NCBI GenBank assembly: GCA_964386925.1
Contig: CAYLUU010000017.1
Span: 1-29,735, forward strand
Source: CAG-791 sp964386925
GTDB lineage: Bacteria; Bacillota; Clostridia; Lachnospirales; Lachnospiraceae
DNA length: 29,735 nucleotides
Reading direction: 5' to 3'
The position numbers were made by a program, and so were the translations under genes. Of this stretch, positions 7,886 to 15,552 are shown one piece after another; position 1 is the first letter of the stretch, and each line of letters starts with the position of its first letter. The notes under the pieces are model-generated. The model saw only the letters and a list, made by a program, of their open reading frames with translations. It was not told the origin of the DNA and ran no database searches.

Positions 7886-8803
7886 CTATCGTATATCCTC
7901 CAGGTTATACGGCGTTGCCTGGTATACGTAATAATTGATCCAGTTGCTGTACATCGCCTGGCTCGCGCTGCGCCACTGCAGCAGAGGCTTTTGCGTCGGA
8001 TCATCCTCCGGGAAATAATTCTCCGGTATCTCCGGGTTGATTCCCTTGTTCAGGTCTCTCTCGTACTCATCCCGCAGCGTATAGCGGTCGTATTCTCCGT
8101 GCCCGAAAATGAACACCTGACGGCCTTCCTTCGCCGTGCACAGAAGAACACCGGCCTCTTCCGATTCCGCCAGCACCTTCAGTTCACTGCAGGCGTGTAT
8201 GTCCCCCGCTGCCACCTCGGTGTTGCGGCTGTGCGGGATCAGGAAGATGTCATCCAGACCGCGCATCAGAGGATCCTTGCGGTGGATCACCTTATGGGCA
8301 TAGATTCCGGATAGCTTCTTCGGCAGCAGCCTCTTCTGCAATCCATAGTGATAATACAGACCGGCCTGCGCCGCCCAGCAGATATGAAGTGTTGAGGTGA
8401 CGTTTGTCACGCTCCAGGCGAAAATATCGCAGAGCTCCTGCCAGTAATCCACCTCTTCATACTCCAGCTTCTCCACCGGGGCGCCGGTGATGATCAGACC
8501 GTCAAATCTTCGATCCTTCAACTCATCAAAGGAGGCATAGAACTGATGCAGATGAGAATACGAGGTATTCTTGCTCAGGTGCGAGCCGACCCGCATGAAG
8601 GTAATGTTCAGCTGAAGCGGTGTATTGCTCAGCATACGCAGGATATCCAGCTCCGTATCTTCCTTTTTGGGCATCAGGTTCAGAATGCAGATCTCCAGCG
8701 GCCGGATGTCCTGATGAGCCGCCCGGTTCTCATCTACAATGAACAGATTTTCTTTTTCCAGTTCCTCCCTCACAGGCAGGTCATTCTGAATTCTAATCGG
8801 CAT
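7886..8803 (-). CDS. metAA: homoserine O-acetyltransferase, MetA type
   Basis: A 305-residue enzyme of the MetA family, which activates homoserine for methionine synthesis by acylating its hydroxyl. The catalytic Cys is C142 (HICWAAQAG), with H235 and E237 (FGHGEYDR) completing the active site, all at the positions known for this family. Residue 111 is Glu (GAPVEKLEYEEVDYW). In characterised family members Glu at 111 selects acetyl-CoA, and Gly selects succinyl-CoA, so this is predicted to be an acetyltransferase despite the common name homoserine O-succinyltransferase. GAAGGAAGAGAG precedes the ATG. It lies 97 bases after ligA. I looked for a SAM riboswitch or T-box in that gap and found none; no other methionine genes are nearby. 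Confidence 0.93.
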   Translation of the reverse strand: MPIRIQNDLPVREELEKENLFIVDENRAAHQDIRPLEICILNLMPKKEDTELDILRMLSNTPLQLNITFMRVGSHLSKNTSYSHLHQFYASFDELKDRRFDGLIITGAPVEKLEYEEVDYWQELCDIFAWSVTNVTSTLHICWAAQAGLYYHYGLQKRLLPKKLSGIYAHKVIHRKDPLMRGLDDIFLIPHSRNTEVAAGDIHACSELKVLAESEEAGVLLCTAKEGRQVFIFGHGEYDRYTLRDEYERDLNKGINPEIPENYFPEDDPTQKPLLQWRSASQAMYSNWINYYVYQATPYNLEDIR

Positions 8804-8900
8804 ACGTTCTCTCTTCCTTCACGGATCTTTCTACTAAACACCTTTTATTCCTGCCCAATTCCAAGAGACAATGATCAAACCATCGTCTGCTTCTGACAGC

Positions 8901-10904
8901 TTACAGCATCCTGCGGAATTCGTCTTCATCAATGATCGGAATTCCCAGCTGCTGCGCCTTCGTCAGCTTGGAGCCGGCAGCCTCCCCCGCCAGCACGTAG
9001 CTTGTCTTCTTCGAGACACTTCCGGAAGCTTTCCCGCCGTTCGCCGTGATCAGCTCCTCCGCCTCACGCCTTCCGAGAGTCGGCAGCGTTCCGGTAACTA
9101 CAATGGTCAGCCCTGCCAGCTTCTGCGAAGCCGCCGTCTGCTGCTCCATCTGCAGGTTCACGCCCGCTCTGCGAAGCTCGTCCAGAATCTTCTCATTCGC
9201 CTCGTTGGCAAAAAAGTCATGGATACACCGTGCCGTGGTCTCTCCCACATCCGGGATCTGCATCAATTCCTCTACCCCGGCCTTTGCCAGTTCATCCAGA
9301 CTGCTGTAATGCGACATAATTTCCCGTGCCGCTGCCCTGCCGCAGTTGCGAATTCCCAGTCCTGTCAGGAGCAGCACCGGCGAATTGGCCTTCGAAGCCT
9401 CCACAGCTGCCAGTACCTTGTCAGTGTTCTTCTCCTTGCCGATGAGTCCCTTCTCAATGAGCTCCTCGCGGTGCTCCTTCAGATGATAAATATCTGCATA
9501 GCTGTGCAGATACCCTTCTCCCACCAGTGTCTCCACCAGCGTATCACCGAGCCCCATGATATTCATACAGCTGCGCGAGGCAAAATAAGCAATCGTATTT
9601 ACCAGCTGTGCCGGACAGGCCGGATTGACGCAGCGAATGTCCGCCGTGTCCTCCTCGCGCACGAGCTCTTCCCCGCAGACGGGACAGACCCTTGGCGCGC
9701 GGAACACCTCCATCGGCGCCTTCACGCATCCATTCAGCTTTGGAATGATTTCACCGCTTTTGAACAGGCGGTACTCTCCTCCGATGCCGATTTTCATCTG
9801 GTCGATATAATCCTGATTATGCAGCGTTGCTCTCGAAACGCTGGTTCCGCACAGTCTTGCCGGTTTCCCGGTTTCACTGTCATGAAACTCACCGGTGAAC
9901 GTCAACTTCCCGGTCCGCCCTACATCCACCAGAATGCGATCCATGGTAACGATGCGCTCCTCCGGAGGATATTTGTAGGCAATGTGTCCGCTGGAATATT
10001 TGGCACCTGCCGGGAAATCCTCCCGGTATGCAATCTCATCCAGCTTCACCACCGCACCATCAAGATCAAAGGGCAGCTCGCCCCGCATTCTTCCGATGGC
10101 TTCAATGGCATTCCATACCTCTTCCCTGGTCCTGCATTTCTGATGATATACCACCGGGACTCCATGCTCTGCCAGAGCATCCAACGCCCTGACATGGCTC
10201 TGCATCATCTCCTGCGGTCCTCTCTGGACATTGAAGATGAACATGCGAAGACCACGCTTGGCAGTAATGGAAGGGTCCAGCTGCCGCAGCGTCCCGGCTG
10301 CAAGATTTCTGGGATTGGCGGCTGTTTTTTTGCCCTGCGATTCCATCTCTTTGTTGTAGCGGTCAAAAGCTTCGTGGGTCATGTAGACCTCCCCACGCAG
10401 CTCCAGGCTCTCATACGGAAGGTCAATCGTCTCTTGCACGTCCGGAATCACTCTGGCATTGGCCGTCACATCCTCACCGATAAGGCCATCGCCGCGGGAC
10501 TCCGCCAGCTGCAGATGAAGCTTCCCATCCGTGCCCTGCTCATATCGGATAGACATGGAAAGGCCGTCCACCTTGACTTCCACCGAGAACTCCGCCTGCG
10601 GATGCACCTCATGTACCTTGTCCATCCAGGCCATCACCGCTTCCTTGGTGAACACGTCCTCAATGGACAGCATGGGCACATCGTGCGCTACCTTCACGCC
10701 GGCTTCCCTTTTCGCCGTTCCGCCGACCTTCTGCGTAGGAGAATCCCCGGTAGCCCAATCCGGATGCTCCTTCTCCGCAGCCTTCAGCTGCAGCATCAGC
10801 TGATCATACTCATAATCGCTGATTTCAGGCGCGTCCTGATTGTAGTACCGGTCCATATGATATTCGATGGTCTGCCGAAGCTGTCGGTACTCTTCCTGTG
10901 TCAT
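8901..10904 (-). CDS. ligA: NAD-dependent DNA ligase
   Basis: A 667-residue ligase that seals nicks using NAD+. In order it has domain Ia for NMN binding (EYHMDRYYNQDAPEISDYEYDQL), the adenylation motif VKVDG with nucleophilic K111, RGDGLIGEDVT, LRGEVYM, NPRNLAAGTLRQLD, an OB fold, a four-Cys zinc finger (CPVC and CVNPAC), helix-hairpin-helix repeats and a C-terminal BRCT domain (LAGLTIVVTGTLPTLGRREAEELI). The segment joining the adenylation domain to the OB fold (AKYSSGHIAYKYPPEER) diverges from the usual TSRAPRWAIAYKFP. I chose the start at 10904 because its ATG overlaps the TGA of rluF (ATGA) and gives the canonical N-terminus MTQEEYRQL. Translation is probably coupled to rluF. Confidence 0.95.
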   Translation of the reverse strand: MTQEEYRQLRQTIEYHMDRYYNQDAPEISDYEYDQLMLQLKAAEKEHPDWATGDSPTQKVGGTAKREAGVKVAHDVPMLSIEDVFTKEAVMAWMDKVHEVHPQAEFSVEVKVDGLSMSIRYEQGTDGKLHLQLAESRGDGLIGEDVTANARVIPDVQETIDLPYESLELRGEVYMTHEAFDRYNKEMESQGKKTAANPRNLAAGTLRQLDPSITAKRGLRMFIFNVQRGPQEMMQSHVRALDALAEHGVPVVYHQKCRTREEVWNAIEAIGRMRGELPFDLDGAVVKLDEIAYREDFPAGAKYSSGHIAYKYPPEERIVTMDRILVDVGRTGKLTFTGEFHDSETGKPARLCGTSVSRATLHNQDYIDQMKIGIGGEYRLFKSGEIIPKLNGCVKAPMEVFRAPRVCPVCGEELVREEDTADIRCVNPACPAQLVNTIAYFASRSCMNIMGLGDTLVETLVGEGYLHSYADIYHLKEHREELIEKGLIGKEKNTDKVLAAVEASKANSPVLLLTGLGIRNCGRAAAREIMSHYSSLDELAKAGVEELMQIPDVGETTARCIHDFFANEANEKILDELRRAGVNLQMEQQTAASQKLAGLTIVVTGTLPTLGRREAEELITANGGKASGSVSKKTSYVLAGEAAGSKLTKAQQLGIPIIDEDEFRRML

Positions 10905-11683
10905 GACAATCCCACCATTTCGTAGAGTTCTCTGCACTCCTCCTGCGTCAGCTCACGCTGCATGCCGGGCTGCAGTCCCTTTGCCGTAATGTTCAGCACG
11001 CGAACGCGCTTTAGGGTCTTCACCTCCAGAGCTCTTGCCTTGCACATTCTGCGAATCTGCCGATTCAGTCCCTGCGTCAGGACAATACGAAAGGTATAGT
11101 CACCCAGACGTTCAATGCGGCACGGTCTCGTCTTAACTTCCAGATCCTTCAGCCAGATTCCCTTAGACATCTGGTGCAGATCTTCATCACTGACCTTTCC
11201 CCTGGTGCGAACAATATATTCTTTTTCATGTTCATTCGATGCACGCATCATGGCGTCAATGAGTTCACCGTCATTCGTCATGAGAAGAAGGCCTTCGGAG
11301 TCACGATCCAGACGCCCTGCATAATTCAGATGAATCGGGTAACGGAACACATCTTCGAGCGTAACGCGCGCATGCGGATCAGAACGGGTAACTGTTACAC
11401 CGACCGGTTTATAATAAGCTACAACGACCTTGCGCTCCTGCGAACGGATGATCCGGTCCCGAACCTTAACCTTTTCCTTGCCGGTGATCAGCATTCCGGG
11501 CTGTGCGATCTCATCATCAACTGTAACCTCTCCCATCTCCATCAGGCGATCAGCTTCCCGTCTGGAGTATAGCCCCGAGGATGCAATAAACTTGTTCAGG
11601 CGAATCATACCGTCTTTTACTTGTGGTCCCTTCGCTGCTACATGCGGACGAGCTTCGCCGCTGCGTTTTCTCTCAGAATGCAT
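10901..11683 (-). CDS. rluF: 23S rRNA pseudouridine synthase, RluF/RluB group
   Basis: A member of the RsuA/RluB/RluF family that converts a specific uridine of 23S rRNA to pseudouridine. An S4 RNA-binding domain (IRLNKFIASSGLYSRREADRLM) is at about residues 27-75. The catalytic motif GRLDRDSEGLLLMTNDG carries the active Asp (D126). The later motif QGLNRQIRRM is typical of RluF rather than RluB. The start at 11683 has GGAG about 9 bases upstream but overlaps mecA by 46 bases and adds a basic 25-residue tail. An in-frame ATG at 11608 would remove both the overlap and the tail, but its ribosome binding site is weak. The stop overlaps the ligA start as ATGA. The exact target base cannot be read from sequence. 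Confidence 0.85.
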   Translation of the reverse strand: MHSERKRSGEARPHVAAKGPQVKDGMIRLNKFIASSGLYSRREADRLMEMGEVTVDDEIAQPGMLITGKEKVKVRDRIIRSQERKVVVAYYKPVGVTVTRSDPHARVTLEDVFRYPIHLNYAGRLDRDSEGLLLMTNDGELIDAMMRASNEHEKEYIVRTRGKVSDEDLHQMSKGIWLKDLEVKTRPCRIERLGDYTFRIVLTQGLNRQIRRMCKARALEVKTLKRVRVLNITAKGLQPGMQRELTQEECRELYEMVGLS

Positions 11684-12357
11684 TTGCAGTGCTCCATAAT
11701 GTACCCAATTTCCTCTGCCGGAGCATCGGAAAAGGTTCCGAATTCATTCATAGCCAGAAGCGTCTTCTCGACCTTCTCTTCCTTCTTCTCTGTCGTCAGC
11801 AGCAGATGATAAATATTCTCCCGCTCATCGTGCCACAGAGAACTCTTCAGCTTCGCCACCTCCGGAAGCTTCCGGCAGCATTCGATGACATCCGCCATCG
11901 ACAGGAAGGTGTAGATATAATTTGCTTTTCCGTCTTCTGCAGAATGGTTGCCCGACTTCCCACTTTCCTTTCCGCCAGGCGAGCTGTGGAGAGAATCCGC
12001 TGCATCCGTTCTGTCAGTACCTGACTCCGCCTCCGTGTTCGACGACGTCAGGAAGGCTTCCACCGCAGCCTTCGCAGCTGCCATAGGATCCATCTCCTGA
12101 CCGCTTTCCAGCGGATTCTCACTGGAAATTGTCAGAGACAGAGAGCCGTCCACCATGGCACGAATCTGCATAGATGTGTAGCCGCTGTCCATTTTCAGAT
12201 TCTCCATTCGGACTGCCTCCATGATCACCTTTCGAAGGTACTCCATGGCTTTTGTATCGCGTCCCATGATATCGTCCAGCGTGATGCCGCTGCCGGCGAG
12301 TTCTTCCCGGGATATAATGCAGTTCACGGTTGTATCGTTAATTTTGTTAAATTTCAT
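11638..12357 (-). CDS. mecA: MecA-type adaptor protein (ClpC adaptor family)
   Basis: A 239-residue protein of the MecA/NegA family, which in Bacillus delivers substrates to the ClpCP protease. The N-terminal domain starts MKFNKINDTTVNCIISREEL, with the family-typical GITLDDIMGRD. A polar, low-complexity linker (about residues 105-145, rich in Ser, Gly, Glu and Asp) leads to the C-terminal domain (YIYTFLSMADVIECCRKL, then KVEKTLLAMNEFG), which in MecA contacts ClpC. The start at 12357 has a good ribosome binding site (AGGGGGA) and gives the canonical N-terminus; the longer frame upstream runs into the tsf terminator hairpin. The 3' end overlaps rluF by up to 46 bases. No client protein is identifiable here. 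Confidence 0.87.
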   Translation of the reverse strand: MKFNKINDTTVNCIISREELAGSGITLDDIMGRDTKAMEYLRKVIMEAVRMENLKMDSGYTSMQIRAMVDGSLSLTISSENPLESGQEMDPMAAAKAAVEAFLTSSNTEAESGTDRTDAADSLHSSPGGKESGKSGNHSAEDGKANYIYTFLSMADVIECCRKLPEVAKLKSSLWHDERENIYHLLLTTEKKEEKVEKTLLAMNEFGTFSDAPAEEIGYIMEHCKCILRENAAAKLVRM

Positions 12358-12382
12358 AGTAAATCCCCCTATGTAACAGCAA

Positions 12383-12416
12383 AGCCGGAAGGCAGCATAT
12401 GGCTTGCCCTCCGGCT
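12383..12416 (-). terminator. hairpin after tsf, probable terminator
   Basis: A 12-pair stem (AGCCGGAGGGCA with TGCCTTCCGGCT, one G-U pair) lies 42 bases after the tsf stop. The following sequence on the minus strand, TTTGCTGTT, is only a weak T-tract, so termination may be partial. The inner stem sequence CGGAGGGCA/TGCCTTCCG is shared with the hairpin after secY. Confidence 0.6.
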
Positions 12417-12457
12417 CTATCGTCACCAGGTGAACGAACTGATTGCTTTAGAAGGGC

Positions 12458-13408
12458 TCAGGCCCGACCAGCCTGCTCCATAACTTCCTTTGCAAAGTTC
12501 TCTTCCTTATGCTCCATTCCTTCGCCAGTCTCAAAGCGAACGAACTTCTTAATGCTGAGGTTTGCTCCGTTCTTCTTGCCGACCTCTGCAACATAAGCGC
12601 CAACGGACTGCTTGCCATCCTCAGCCTTTACATATACCTGATCAACCAGGCAGATTTCCTTGAACTCCTTGTTCAGACGGCCGATCAGCATCTTCTCAAG
12701 AATCTGCTGAGGCTTTCTCTTGTTCTCCGGAAGAGCCTCGTTCTCTGCAATAGCCTGAGCCAGAAGGATCTCCTTCTCATGCTCACGAACGTCAGCCGGG
12801 ATCTCCTCTTCGTTAACATACTTCGGAGACAGAGCTGCAACCTGCATTGCCACGTTGCGAACAGCTTCCTTGATGTCATCGTTTACAACATCGGTCTCTG
12901 CCTCAACCAGTACAGCAATGCGTCCAGCGCCGTGTACATAGGAAGCAACAATTCCGTTCTCTGCAGTGATCTGCTCGAAGCGGCGGATGGACAGCTTCTC
13001 GGAGATGACAGCGATCATGTCAACCAGGCTGTCATTCACGGTCTTGGATGCATCCTCCGGCCACTTGTCAGCCAGGAAGCCTTCCATATCGGTTGCGGTA
13101 GTGTCCAGAGCTGCATTTGCAACCTTCTGAACGTACTCCTTGAAGGTAGCGTTGTTGGCTACGAAATCAGTCTCGGAGTTAACCTCAACAACAGCTGCCT
13201 TGTTGTCAGCGGTCTGTGCTACATAGCAAAGGCCCTCAGCTGCGATGCGGCTTGCCTTCTTCTCAGCCTTTGCAGCGCCTGCCTTGCGCAGAAGCTCCAT
13301 AGCCTCATCCATGTTCCCATCGGTCTCAGTCAGTGCCTTCTTGCACTCCATGATGCCTGCGCCGGAGATCTCTCTAAGCTCTTTTACCTGAGCTGCTGTG
13401 ATTGCCAT
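12458..13408 (-). CDS. tsf: translation elongation factor Ts
   Basis: The guanine-nucleotide exchange factor for EF-Tu, 316 residues, a normal length for Clostridia. The N-terminal UBA-like domain reads ITAAQVKELREISGAGIMECKKAL, followed by the EF-Tu-contacting motif NSETDFVANN near residue 80. The core and C-terminal dimerisation-like regions (EAVRNVAMQVAALSPKYV, then FVRFETGEGMEHKEENFAKEV) are complete. The start has AAAGAGGT just upstream. It is 133 bases after rpsB, its usual partner. That gap holds a stem (CCCTGATC with GATTAGGG) without a T-tract, which could tune tsf expression relative to rpsB. Confidence 0.97.
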   Translation of the reverse strand: MAITAAQVKELREISGAGIMECKKALTETDGNMDEAMELLRKAGAAKAEKKASRIAAEGLCYVAQTADNKAAVVEVNSETDFVANNATFKEYVQKVANAALDTTATDMEGFLADKWPEDASKTVNDSLVDMIAVISEKLSIRRFEQITAENGIVASYVHGAGRIAVLVEAETDVVNDDIKEAVRNVAMQVAALSPKYVNEEEIPADVREHEKEILLAQAIAENEALPENKRKPQQILEKMLIGRLNKEFKEICLVDQVYVKAEDGKQSVGAYVAEVGKKNGANLSIKKFVRFETGEGMEHKEENFAKEVMEQAGRA

Positions 13409-13541
13409 AATTCAACCTCTTTCCTGTACGTCGGTCTGGCAAGCCCTAATCCCCCTCTCACAAAGGGAGGCCGATCAGGGCAGTCAGACAATCATTTTTC
13501 TCTATCAGTCAGTAAACCAGTAAACTTACTGAAGCAGTGAA

Positions 13542-14315
13542 TTACAGAGTTCCCTCTGCTGCCTGCTCAGCCTCGCTTGCTGCAGACTCTGCTGCAAGAG
13601 CATCCTGTCCCTCAGCAGCTGCAACATTCTCCTCGCCCTGACGAGCCTCGATAACTGCATCAGCCATCTTGGAGCACAGAAGCTTAACGGCACGAATTGC
13701 ATCGTCGTTACCAGGGATGATGTAGTCGAGCTCATCCGGATCGCAGTTGGTATCTGCAATACCGATCAGAGTGATGCCCAGGCTGTGAGCCTCGTTTACG
13801 CAGATCTTCTCCTTCTTAGGATCTACAACGAAGATCGCATCCGGGATATGAGTCATGGTGGTGATACCGCCGATGTTAGCCTGCAGCTTAGCCTGCTCCT
13901 TCTTCAGAGCAGCAACTTCCTTCTTAGGCAGTACATCGAACGTTCCGTCGTTCTCCATCTCGTTGATCTTAGCCAGACGCTCTACTCTGGTCTGGATGGT
14001 CTTGAAGTTGGTCAGCATTCCGCCGAGCCATCTGTGGTTAACATAGTACATACCGCAGCGCTCTGCCTCTGCCTTTACAGAATCCTGAGCCTGCTTCTTG
14101 GTGCCTACGAACAGGATGGTACCGCCCTGCTCAGCGATCTCGAATACAGCCTTGTAAGCTTCATCAACCTTTACGACAGACTTCTGCAGGTCGATGATGT
14201 GGATTCCGTTACGCTCCGTGAAGATGTAGGGAGCCATCTTAGGGTTCCAACGACGGGTCTGATGACCAAAGTGTACACCTGCCTCCAGCAGTTCCTTCAT
14301 AGATACTACGCTCAT
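13542..14315 (-). CDS. rpsB: 30S ribosomal protein S2
   Basis: Ribosomal protein S2, about 257 residues, located on the back of the small subunit and needed for S1 binding and initiation. Typical motifs are MKELLEAGVHFGHQTRRWNPKMAPYI at the N-terminus, FVGTKKQAQ, YVNHRWLGGMLTNF, and PDAIFVVDPKKE followed by GIADTNCDPD. The C-terminus is a variable Ala/Glu-rich tail. The open frame extends to 14408, but GGAGGATAATAAA directly before the ATG at 14315 fixes the start. Upstream are a structured leader and a clear promoter, so rpsB-tsf is its own unit and not a continuation of topA-codY. Confidence 0.96.
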   Translation of the reverse strand: MSVVSMKELLEAGVHFGHQTRRWNPKMAPYIFTERNGIHIIDLQKSVVKVDEAYKAVFEIAEQGGTILFVGTKKQAQDSVKAEAERCGMYYVNHRWLGGMLTNFKTIQTRVERLAKINEMENDGTFDVLPKKEVAALKKEQAKLQANIGGITTMTHIPDAIFVVDPKKEKICVNEAHSLGITLIGIADTNCDPDELDYIIPGNDDAIRAVKLLCSKMADAVIEARQGEENVAAAEGQDALAAESAASEAEQAAEGTL

Positions 14316-14505
14316 TTTATTATCCTCCATTATTTGGTTTGTTCGCCGGGAGCAACCGGCCTTCCGCATTCCGTACGCAGCAAAGAGATTTCTCTCTCCA
14401 AGGACCATGCCAGCCTTTCGGCCACCGGCACCTGCCGGAAATGCGTGTTTTATAGTCCTTCACCATGCCGCCCTTGCGCGGATAATCCGCCCAGACCGCA
14501 CAGCC
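14316..14505 (-). promoter_or_regulatory. structured leader of rpsB-tsf mRNA
   Basis: The roughly 190 bases between the predicted transcription start and rpsB can form several short hairpins on the minus strand: GCGGAT/ATCCGC, CCGGCA/TGCCGG, GGCC-GAAA-GGCT (a GNRA tetraloop), AGAGA-GAAA-TCTCT (a second GAAA loop), and GCCGG/CCGGC close to the ribosome binding site. S2 is known in other bacteria to repress its own rpsB-tsf mRNA. A similar role here is inference. A frame is open across the leader (14320-14559), but it lacks a good ribosome binding site. Confidence 0.45.
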
Positions 14506-14510
14506 TTCAG

Positions 14511-14539
14511 AGTATACCATGCCTGCGATGCCAGCGCAA
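14511..14539 (-). promoter_or_regulatory. sigma-A-type promoter of rpsB-tsf
   Basis: On the minus strand a -35 box TTGCGC (14534-14539) is separated by exactly 17 bases from a -10 box TATACT (14511-14516). This predicts a start site near 14505 and a leader of about 190 bases before rpsB. Confidence 0.7.
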
Positions 14540-14569
14540 GAGGCTGTTATGCTGTACATTCAAGCAGGA

Positions 14570-14693
14570 CAGTGGAGAGTGTCCGGCTGCGGGCCTTGCG
14601 AGGCCTCGGTACTTGCGAGCGTATTTTGCGAGCTTAGTACCGCTAGGTCCGAGGATGGAGCCGCGAGGCGTCCCAAAGCGGACATCTCCACTG
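14570..14693 (+). repeat. R2 structured repeat, copy B
   Basis: A hairpin element of about 124 bases starting 23 bases after the codY stop. On the plus strand the outer arms CAGTGGAGA-G-TGTCCG and CGGACA-TCTCCACTG pair over 15 positions. Inside are GGCC-TTGCGA-GGCC and GCC-GCGA-GGC mini-hairpins and the 44-base core (14604-14647) with GTACTTGCGAGCGTA and TTGCGAGCTTAGTAC. Relative to copy A the core differs at four positions, two of which form a compensated pair (A-T to G-C). Its orientation relative to the flanking genes is opposite to that of copy A. Confidence 0.75.
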
Positions 14694-14715
14694 GCCGATT
14701 CTGCTTGGCGTCAAT

Positions 14716-15513
14716 TTACTCCTCCATGCGGACCCGCATGTTCTCCAGCTCATGGTACACCGCATCATTCAAAACCTTGATGTAGGTTCCTTTCATTCCT
14801 GACGAGCGGGATTCGATAACACCGGCCGATTCGAATTTGCGCAGTGCATTTACGATTACAGATCTGGTAATGCCTGCCTTGTCCGCAATCTTGGATGCGA
14901 CCAGGATTCCCTCTCTCTTGCCGTCCATCTCTTCAAAGATGTGCAGAATAGCCTGAATCTCCGTGTAAGACAGCGTGGAAAAGGCCGATTTCACAATTGC
15001 GGTTCTGCGATTTTCTTCCGCATTTTCTTCCGTAACAGCACGCAGCATCTCCAGTCCTACCACGGTTGTACCGTACTCACAAATGATGATGTCATCAATG
15101 TCGTACGGACGACCTTCATTATAGATAAATACCGTTCCCAGCCGTTCTCCTGCAATCTCAATGGGGCAGATGATCGCGTTGTGCTCCGAGTCCTCCGCAT
15201 CAAAGCCGAGTGCGCCCAGCATCACGTTCTCATTCGTAGAAAGGATGGACAGCAGTCTCTCGTTGAGATCTTTATCAATAACTTCACCCAACCCGTCTTT
15301 TACAAGGCTGCCGATTGGAGTAACACCTTCCCGGTTGGCCACTCCGATTACCTTCCCCTTATGGGAGAGTACCAGAATACTGCTCTCCATGATCTCACTC
15401 ATAACAGCACAGATGTCGTTGAAAACCACCTTTCCGGTGCTGTTGTTGTGCAGGAGACGTTCAATTTTTCTCGTCTTATCCAGAAGCTGTACGTTGTTCA
15501 TCGCTTTGCTCAT
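14716..15513 (-). CDS. codY: GTP- and branched-chain-amino-acid-sensing repressor CodY
   Basis: The global nutrient regulator CodY, 265 residues, full length. The N-terminal GAF domain (about residues 1-155, starting NNVQLLDKTRKIERLLHN) binds isoleucine, leucine and valine in characterised homologues. The C-terminal winged helix (KIADKAGITRSVIVNALRKFESAGVIESRSSGMKGTYIKVLN) reads the DNA box AATTTTCWGAAAATT. The start has GGAGAGG just upstream. The gene follows topA by 39 bases and is probably transcribed from the topA promoter. A pair of overlapping CodY-like boxes lies upstream of that promoter, suggesting autoregulation. Downstream comes an R2 repeat, then the separate rpsB promoter. Confidence 0.97.
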   Translation of the reverse strand: MSKAMNNVQLLDKTRKIERLLHNNSTGKVVFNDICAVMSEIMESSILVLSHKGKVIGVANREGVTPIGSLVKDGLGEVIDKDLNERLLSILSTNENVMLGALGFDAEDSEHNAIICPIEIAGERLGTVFIYNEGRPYDIDDIIICEYGTTVVGLEMLRAVTEENAEENRRTAIVKSAFSTLSYTEIQAILHIFEEMDGKREGILVASKIADKAGITRSVIVNALRKFESAGVIESRSSGMKGTYIKVLNDAVYHELENMRVRMEE

Positions 15514-15552
15514 GTTGCCTCTCCATTCCGCAGGCTTTCTGCGTCTGTTGTC

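Noticed and set aside
8804..8900. SAM riboswitch or T-box upstream of metAA
   Set aside because: The 97-base gap lacks the conserved cores of either element and has no terminator-antiterminator pair.
8871..10925. Long plus-strand open frame of 684 codons opposite ligA
   Set aside because: It mirrors ligA, whose protein has every expected domain. The translated plus-strand product is rich in Arg, Cys, His and Leu with no recognisable domain, as expected for an antisense shadow.
14320..14559. 79-codon minus-strand frame across the rpsB leader
   Set aside because: It starts upstream of the predicted transcription start, has no good ribosome binding site and no recognisable domain. The region is better explained as promoter plus leader.
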